Assembly (NCBI RefSeq): GCF_002837275.1
Contig: NZ_NXIF01000008.1
Span: 1-64,000, forward strand
Origin: Malaciobacter halophilus
Lineage (GTDB): Bacteria > Campylobacterota > Campylobacteria > Campylobacterales > Arcobacteraceae
DNA length: 64,000 nt
Reading direction: 5' to 3'
Part shown: positions 58,147-64,000 of the stretch, piece after piece
How positions within the stretch are numbered: position 1 is the first letter of the stretch
How the letters are laid out: each line of letters opens with the position of its first letter
The notes under the pieces: model-generated
What the model was told of the DNA's origin: nothing
Seen by the model: only the letters and a program-made list of their open reading frames with translations
The model's database searches: none
Translations under genes and position numbers: made by a program

Positions 58147-58488
<342 letters not shown>

Positions 58489-58503
58489 TTAATCCTTTAC
58501 TTT

Positions 58504-59718
58504 TTAGGCTCTTTTAAATTCAGGATAAGCTTCTAATCCTGTTTCATGAATATCTAAACCATTTACCTCTGTCTCTTCATCAACTCTTAACCCAATTACT
58601 AAATCAAGAATCTTCCAAACAATAAATGATGTAACAAATACGAAGATACCAATTACTACTACACCTTTAACTTGTGCTATAAAAGAAACATCTGGATTAA
58701 AAATTCCCACAGCTAAAGTTCCCCATATACCAGCAACTAAGTGAACAGAAAGAGCACCAACTGGGTCATCAATTTTTAATTTATCCCATAAAGGAACAGC
58801 TATTACTACTAATGCACCACCAACAATTCCTTCAATAAAAGATACAACCATTCCTAAATCTGGACCTGCTGTTACAGAAACAAGTCCTGCTAATGCACCA
58901 TTTAAAACCATAGTTAAATCTACTTTTTTATAGATAAATTGAGTTAATAATGCAGCAGCAATAGCACCTGCACAAGCTGCCATATTTGTATCAGCAATAA
59001 CTAAAGCTATTCCATCAATATCTGCTTTACTTCCTAAAGCTAGTTGTGAACCACCATTAAATCCAAACCATCCCATCCATAAAATAAATGTACCAAGTGT
59101 TGCTAAAGTTAAATTTGAACCTGGAATTGGTCTTACATTTCCATTCTTATCATATTTTCCTTTTCTAGCCCCAAGGATTAAAACTCCAGCAAGTGCAGCC
59201 CATCCACCAACTGAGTGTACTATTGTTGAACCAGCAAAATCAGAAAAACCTGATAAAACTCCACCTAATTCACTTCCACCCCAAGTCCAATGACCTTGAA
59301 TAGGATAAATAACACCACTTAAAATAACTACAAATATTAAAAAAGGCCATAATTTCATTCTTTCTGCAATCGTACCTGAAATTACTGATGCTGCTGTTGC
59401 AACAAATACTACTTGGAAAAAGAAATCTGCCATTACTGGGTATCCCATAGCTTCATTTGTTTTACCTGAAAGCATTGCTCCACTACCAATAAATGATGAA
59501 CCCTCTCCATACATAAAGTTATATCCTACAAAATAGAACATAATGCAAGATATTGCAAATAACGCAATATTTTTTGTAAGTACTGTTGCATTATTTTTTG
59601 TTCTTGTAAGACCAGCCTCTAACATAGCAAAACCCGCTGCCATCCACATAACAAGAATTCCTGCAAATACAAACAAGAACCCGTCTAATATATATTTTAC
59701 ATCTGCAAAATTTTCCAT
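58504..59718 (-). CDS. amtB: Ammonium transporter AmtB (copy 2)
   Basis: A 404-aa paralogue of amtB copy 1, with twin-histidine blocks STIVHSVGGW and LSVHLVAGIWG and a PII-controlled tail (ETGLEAYPEFKRA). The true start is ATG at 59718 with AAAGGAGA in front; the open frame continues upstream to 59922 but without coding character. Compared with copy 1 it has an insertion after helix 2 (GEGSSFIGSGAM). Confidence 0.95.
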   Translation of the reverse strand: MENFADVKYILDGFLFVFAGILVMWMAAGFAMLEAGLTRTKNNATVLTKNIALFAISCIMFYFVGYNFMYGEGSSFIGSGAMLSGKTNEAMGYPVMADFFFQVVFVATAASVISGTIAERMKLWPFLIFVVILSGVIYPIQGHWTWGGSELGGVLSGFSDFAGSTIVHSVGGWAALAGVLILGARKGKYDKNGNVRPIPGSNLTLATLGTFILWMGWFGFNGGSQLALGSKADIDGIALVIADTNMAACAGAIAAALLTQFIYKKVDLTMVLNGALAGLVSVTAGPDLGMVVSFIEGIVGGALVVIAVPLWDKLKIDDPVGALSVHLVAGIWGTLAVGIFNPDVSFIAQVKGVVVIGIFVFVTSFIVWKILDLVIGLRVDEETEVNGLDIHETGLEAYPEFKRA

Positions 59719-59745
59719 AAGTCTCCTTTTGGTTTTTATGCTATC

Positions 59746-59751
59746 AGTATA
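59746..59751 (-). promoter_or_regulatory. Probable -10 box of amtB copy 2
   Basis: Minus-strand TATACT 28 bases before the ATG. No GG-N10-GC element is visible. Confidence 0.4.
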
Positions 59752-59932
59752 AAATATATAATTTTTTTTGTAAATAGGAGAACTGTCTATTTTATATACA
59801 AGATTTGCTATATTTTTTATACATTGACAAATATGACTATTTCTTGTAAACTTTTTATTTAAACACATTAAATATACAATTGAATAGTTTTTATACAACT
59901 TTTGCAACACTATTGCTGCCATATTTTAGTAC

Positions 59933-59938
59933 TATAAT
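59933..59938 (+). promoter_or_regulatory. -10 box of the glnD operon
   Basis: TATAAT 23 bases before the ATG at 59961, with AAAAGGAGAG at 59949-59957 as a strong Shine-Dalgarno. Confidence 0.55.
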
Positions 59939-59960
59939 AATATACAAAAAAGGAGAGCCA

Positions 59961-60821
59961 ATGAGAGAGTTTTTAGAAGTTTATGAAGAAAATCAAGAAA
60001 AAATTGACTACTTTATACAAGAGAGCTTAAAAAATATTGGAAAGCTATCTGCACATAAAAAGTTAAACTTTACACAACTGTTTAATCTTTTTCCATCATT
60101 AGAATTAGTATATATTGTTGATAGTAATACAAAGTGTCAAATATCTGAAGATATATATAAGTATAAAGCAGATAGTAAAGGAAAAGATAAAGATAGGTCT
60201 CACCTTATTTCAAAACTTGAATTAAAAAATAATCATATGGCATTTTCAAAACCATATATAAGTAGTGCAACTAGAAACAATTGTATAACTGTATCTATTA
60301 AAGAAGATGATGAGATTATATTTTTAGATTTTAGATTAGATATTTTACTTGAAAAACTAAATCTTATTGAACTTCATAAACCTTTTCACAGTATAACAAA
60401 AGCTTTTTATTTGTTTGTTGGTTTTTCAATGATTGCTCTTGCAACAATAACAATTATATTCTCTTTATATGACTTTGTTGTTTATTTATTTAAAAATCAA
60501 GATATAAAGCTTGAATCTATGTTTAAACCAATTATTGCACTTACTTTAGGAATGGCAATTTTTGATTTAGCAAAAACTATTTTAGAACAAGAAGTATTTT
60601 TCAAATCTTATGCTAAAAACTCTAAAATTGAAACAAAAATGATAACAAAATTTTTAATTACTATTATTATTGCTTTATCAATTGAAGCTTTAATTGTTGT
60701 ATTTAAGATTGCTATTAATGGCTATGACCAAATGATAAATGCCTTATATTTAATTACTGGAGTATCTATTATCTTAGTAGCTTTAGCAATTTTTATATAT
60801 TTTGCAAAAAAGAAAAAGTAA
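59961..60821 (+). CDS. PDC-like domain protein with four C-terminal membrane helices
   Basis: A 286-aa protein. Residues 1-145 look like a PDC/Cache-type sensor (LELVYIVDSNTKCQIS, KPYISSATRNNCITVSI). Then come four membrane helices at about 155-180, 192-212, 228-252 and 260-281. The soluble part has no preceding membrane helix or signal, so it may be cytoplasmic, unlike usual Cache sensors. ATG at 59961 is set by the Shine-Dalgarno. It is followed after ten bases by the NtrC-like gene and then glnD. Function unknown; nitrogen-related sensing is a guess from position. Confidence 0.65.
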   Translation: MREFLEVYEENQEKIDYFIQESLKNIGKLSAHKKLNFTQLFNLFPSLELVYIVDSNTKCQISEDIYKYKADSKGKDKDRSHLISKLELKNNHMAFSKPYISSATRNNCITVSIKEDDEIIFLDFRLDILLEKLNLIELHKPFHSITKAFYLFVGFSMIALATITIIFSLYDFVVYLFKNQDIKLESMFKPIIALTLGMAIFDLAKTILEQEVFFKSYAKNSKIETKMITKFLITIIIALSIEALIVVFKIAINGYDQMINALYLITGVSIILVALAIFIYFAKKKK

Positions 60822-60831
60822 AGGATAAAAT

Positions 60832-61584
60832 ATGGAAGAGTTTATAGCAGCCTCACCAAACTCAAAAGAGATTTTAAACTCAGCAAAACTTTTACAAGCT
60901 GTAAATATTCATGCACTTATTTATGGTGATATAGGAGTAGGTAAAAAAACTCTAGCAAAGTTTATTTCGCCAGAAGCTAGAGTTTTCTCATGCCATGAAC
61001 TTCAAAAAGATATTATTGATAAAGTCATAAATATTGAAAAACAAACCATTATTATAAAAAAAGTAGAAGAGATTACAAATATAGATTTAATTCTAAATTG
61101 GGTTGAAAAAAATGAGATTAGAGTTATTGCTACAACACAAGCAAAAACTCTAAATAGTAAATTAAATGATATTTTTTCTATCACACTTTCAATTCCTCCT
61201 TTATCCAAAAGAGAAGAGGACTTAAAACTATTAACTCAAAAGTTTTCAAATGAAGCAAGCAAAGTGCTTAGAACTGAAAAAATTTTACCTTCAAAACTTA
61301 TGTTAAATACTAGTAAAAATGCTCATAGTTTAAGAAAATCCATCTACTTTTCTTATCTTTTTGAAACAGTAGGAGAAGATGAAATTTTAATGTTTTTAGA
61401 GAATTTTATGCTTACTAATTTAGAAGGAGAGAACTCTTACAAAGATTTTGTATATCTTTTTGAAGTTCCTTTATTAAAAGCTGCTAAAAAAAAGTATAAA
61501 TCGCAAGTACAAATGGCTAAACATTTAGGTTTAAACAGAATTACACTTAGAAAAAAACTTGAAATTCACAAAGAGTTATTATGA
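60832..61584 (+). CDS. Degenerate NtrC-like protein with Fis-type HTH
   Basis: A 250-aa protein built like a shortened NtrC-family regulator. Walker A is GDIGVGKKTLAKF (about 33-45). The Walker B region reads IIIKKVEEI, lacking the acidic pair; no GAFTGA loop is present. A Fis-type helix-turn-helix closes the protein (QVQMAKHLGLNRITLRKKL). It has no receiver domain. It should bind DNA but cannot activate sigma-54 in the classical way. Its stop overlaps the glnD start as ATGA, which ties it to nitrogen control. Confidence 0.75.
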   Translation: MEEFIAASPNSKEILNSAKLLQAVNIHALIYGDIGVGKKTLAKFISPEARVFSCHELQKDIIDKVINIEKQTIIIKKVEEITNIDLILNWVEKNEIRVIATTQAKTLNSKLNDIFSITLSIPPLSKREEDLKLLTQKFSNEASKVLRTEKILPSKLMLNTSKNAHSLRKSIYFSYLFETVGEDEILMFLENFMLTNLEGENSYKDFVYLFEVPLLKAAKKKYKSQVQMAKHLGLNRITLRKKLEIHKELL

Positions 61585-64000
61585 ATGAATTTAATCTTAA
61601 TGAAGTAAATTTAAAAGTAGAAGAGTTAATCTCAAACAATGCAAGTGATTTTGAGATTTCAAAAGTATTTAAAAATCATATAAAAGAGTACAAAAAATCA
61701 ATTGACTCAATACTTGATACAACAGGTGGAAAAGATTTTTTTGTTAAAAATACAAAACATACAGATAAATTTTTAACCTCTTTATACAAATATATTCTAA
61801 GAAAACATTTTGGCTCTTATCAGCCTATGAGTACATCTATTCCTATTACTTTAATTGCCCTTGGAAGCTATGGAAGAGAACAACTTTGCATCTATTCTGA
61901 TATTGATTTAATGATTCTTTATGAGGATATAAAAGGATATAATTTAAAAGAGATTATGGAAGATTTTATTACTCTTGCTTGGGATTGTGGATTAAAACTA
62001 GGTTCAAGAGTTCATGAGTTAAATGAGATTGAACAAGCTGTTAAAGAAGATATTACAATAAAAACATCAATTATTGAATCAAGGGTTATTTATGGTTCAA
62101 AATATCTTTGGTATGCTTATGAAAATGCTTTAAATAGTATTAGAAAAACAGATATAAAAGATTTTGTTATTGAAAAATTAGAAGAACATAAACAAAGACT
62201 TTTAAAATATCCTTTAAAAATGGAGCCAAATATTAAAGATGGTTATGGAGGTCTTAGAGAATCAAATATGATATCTTGGATGGCATATATTCTTTATGGC
62301 ACACAAAACACAAAAGAGCTAATAGGTAAAGAGATAACAGAAGAAGAACATAAGGTATATAGAAGCTCTTTAGAGTATATTTTTCAAGTAAGAAATGCCC
62401 TTCACAATATCTCAAAAAGAAAACTAGATGTTGTAAATTTTGATGTATTACCAGAATTAAGTTCAAAGCTAGGTTTTACAAATAAACCAAGATATACAAA
62501 AGAGAGACAATGTATGTCTAAACTTCTAGCTTCACTTCATAATATTCATTTTTTCTCTACAATTATGGTTAAAAAATTTGCAAGAATACTTTTAAATGAA
62601 AAAACATCTGTAAATCTTATCAAAAGTTCAAGACTAAAGAAAAATCTATTTTTTGATAAAGGTAAAATTTATACCTCTTTTCATAGGAAAGCTATTGGAC
62701 TAAATGCCTTGCTTAAAGAACTTATTTCACTACCAAAAGAGGTTAAAGCATTTGATAGGTCATATATATATTTTGCAAGTAAAACAAAACTTCCAACAAA
62801 ACAGAGTAATGAGCTTAAAAAAAACATTAAAACTCTTTTATTAAAAGAGTCTTTATATCCAATAATTAAACTTTTATACAATGCAAAACTTTTTCAAGCA
62901 ATTATTCCAATAACAAAAAAAATCATTAATCAACCACAATTTGATGGCTATCATCAGCACCCCGTTGATATTCACTCAATTAGAACATTAAAGAAAATTG
63001 AAAATATTGAAGATAACTTTATAAAAGAGGTTTATGACTCTTTAACACCTAGTGAAAAATCTATTGCAAAATTAGCAGCTTTATTACATGATGTAGGAAA
63101 AGGAAGAACAGTTGATCACCACTTAGCAGGAGAAAAACTTTTTAAAAATATTACAAGCTCTTTAGATTTTGATAGTAAACAAGTTCAAATGGGAAGCCAA
63201 TTAGTTAGATACCATAATAAAATGAGCGCTTATGCTAAAAATGAAGATATATACTCAGAAAGAATAATCTTAGCTTTCACAGGTATTGTTAAAACAAAAA
63301 CCATGCTTAAGATGCTTTATGTAGTAACATATGCAGATATTTCTGCTGTTGGACAAAATGTATTTAATAGCTCTATTGCTTCTTTATTAAAAGAGCTTTA
63401 TTTACAATCTTTACCAGCATTTGAAAATACAGAATTATTAAAAGAGAGTTCAAGAAGAGTAGCAAAAATAAATACAATAAAAAATCTAAAAAGATATAAA
63501 GAGTTATCAAATCTTATGAAAAGAAAAATCAAATATATCTCTTCAAATCAAATATTTTTAAGATTAAAAGCAGAAGATATTTTAGATATTGCAATTAAAG
63601 CAAAAGATGTAAATAGCTATATTTATAAAATTAAAAATGAAGAACAATTGGTTATTAGAATTATAAGAAAAGACCCTCTAAATTTAGGTTTTTTACTTGG
63701 GAAATTAGAGTTTTTAAATATTTTTAGTATGAATATTTTTAAACTTTATGATGAAAAAAAAGCTTTTGAAATAACTTTTAGTGAAAAAGTTGATAATGCT
63801 GATATTAGATATATTAAACAAATAATTGAGAACTCTTTTGATATGAGTAAAACAACAAAACTAAGAAAACCTATAATAAAGAAAAGTGAAGTGAAAGCAA
63901 ACTGCAATCATAGTCCATACTTAGCTTCTCTTCAAGTTAGAACAAAAGACCAAAAAGGCCTTTTTGCTTATATTGCAAAGATTTTTGATGATTTTGATAT
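61581..64000 (+). CDS. glnD: [Protein-PII] uridylyltransferase/uridylyl-removing enzyme GlnD (3' cut by window)
   Basis: Bifunctional sensor that uridylylates PII under nitrogen limitation and removes UMP under excess. Residues from the sequence: nucleotidyltransferase motif GSYGRE at 95-100 with SDIDL at 106-110; HD domain with His503-Asp504 in LLHDVGKGR; and the beginning of the first ACT domain (SLQVRTKDQKGLFAYIAKIF) near the window end. About 806 codons are present; the family is usually 830-900 aa, so only the C-terminus is missing. It is coupled to the NtrC-like gene by ATGA. Confidence 0.93.
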   Translation, partial: MNEFNLNEVNLKVEELISNNASDFEISKVFKNHIKEYKKSIDSILDTTGGKDFFVKNTKHTDKFLTSLYKYILRKHFGSYQPMSTSIPITLIALGSYGREQLCIYSDIDLMILYEDIKGYNLKEIMEDFITLAWDCGLKLGSRVHELNEIEQAVKEDITIKTSIIESRVIYGSKYLWYAYENALNSIRKTDIKDFVIEKLEEHKQRLLKYPLKMEPNIKDGYGGLRESNMISWMAYILYGTQNTKELIGKEITEEEHKVYRSSLEYIFQVRNALHNISKRKLDVVNFDVLPELSSKLGFTNKPRYTKERQCMSKLLASLHNIHFFSTIMVKKFARILLNEKTSVNLIKSSRLKKNLFFDKGKIYTSFHRKAIGLNALLKELISLPKEVKAFDRSYIYFASKTKLPTKQSNELKKNIKTLLLKESLYPIIKLLYNAKLFQAIIPITKKIINQPQFDGYHQHPVDIHSIRTLKKIENIEDNFIKEVYDSLTPSEKSIAKLAALLHDVGKGRTVDHHLAGEKLFKNITSSLDFDSKQVQMGSQLVRYHNKMSAYAKNEDIYSERIILAFTGIVKTKTMLKMLYVVTYADISAVGQNVFNSSIASLLKELYLQSLPAFENTELLKESSRRVAKINTIKNLKRYKELSNLMKRKIKYISSNQIFLRLKAEDILDIAIKAKDVNSYIYKIKNEEQLVIRIIRKDPLNLGFLLGKLEFLNIFSMNIFKLYDEKKAFEITFSEKVDNADIRYIKQIIENSFDMSKTTKLRKPIIKKSEVKANCNHSPYLASLQVRTKDQKGLFAYIAKIFDDFD

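Noticed and set aside
59719-59922. Upstream extension of amtB copy 2 by 68 codons
   Set aside because: The added residues are not AmtB-like, and AAAGGAGA directly precedes the ATG at 59718.
59880-59960. Upstream extension of the PDC-like gene by 27 codons
   Set aside because: It would start before the TATAAT box and the strong Shine-Dalgarno that define ATG at 59961; its hydrophobic stretch is therefore not a signal peptide.

Overview
The window is an AT-rich chromosomal segment from a member of the Campylobacterota, most probably a free-living or marine Arcobacteraceae species. The evidence is gene content and gene order. It has the futalosine menaquinone gene mqnE, a type II DAHP synthase and fliW. 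It has an HP0268-type small nuclease gene beside miaB and a DUF374 acyltransferase, with nusA next to it (the HP0268-0270 / Cj0457c-0460 neighbourhood). It has the rpsF-ssb-rpsR and holA/rnr/ilvC/yibQ/dprA blocks known from Campylobacter and Helicobacter, and PsrABC proteins whose lengths match Wolinella PsrABC. The genus is inferred; no rRNA lies in the window. I see no insertion sequence, prophage, CRISPR array, tRNA or rRNA. The segment looks like densely packed core chromosome with small lineage-specific islands.

Layout. 1-521: AT-rich non-coding DNA with a strong hairpin. 522-3879 (+): bioF-like acyltransferase, small exported protein, beta-carbonic anhydrase, small membrane protein, mqnE. 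3912-7693 (-): PilM/GspL-like bitopic protein, DUF374 acyltransferase, miaB, HP0268-like nuclease. 7848-10435 (+): nusA, cysS. 10513-12762 (-): rpsR, ssb, rpsF and holA, then fliW (+) and rnr (-). 15121-20946 (+): a ModA-like binding protein with a sensor kinase, ilvC, yibQ-like, dprA. 20939-30036 (-): a respiratory island (psrABC, OmpR-type regulator, kinase, stand-alone Cache sensor) between two nhaA paralogues. 30115-34552 (-): murC, unknown, dapC, TrkA-like protein. 34642-43546: housekeeping genes on both strands (tgt, gatC, arsC/spx-like, aroG type II, tal, serB, MTHFR-like, ruvX, acpS, an orphan permease, panC, a CheY-like regulator). 43875-46198 (+): rimO, tilS. 46185-56377: flagellar region (fliS, fliD, flgK, flgH, fliL, motE-like, fliJ-like, fliQ and several unknowns on the minus strand; flgI and fliM on the plus strand). 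56414-64000: nitrogen-sensing region with two tandem amtB-glnK pairs (-) and, divergently, a PDC/membrane protein, a degenerate NtrC-like protein and glnD (+, cut by the window end).

How the parts work together. PsrABC would be an exported quinol-linked reductase for polysulfide or another sulfur compound, fed by the menaquinone pathway to which mqnE belongs. It is probably induced through the adjacent Cache/kinase/regulator genes. AmtB, the PII proteins and GlnD form one ammonium-sensing circuit. The flagellar block supplies export-gate, P- and L-ring, switch, hook-filament junction and cap parts, while FliW, encoded elsewhere in the window, links flagellin to translational control. Recurrent non-coding themes are TATAAT-type -10 boxes (several lying symmetrically between divergent genes), two probable leaderless transcripts, and intrinsic terminators whose stems contain the stop codon.
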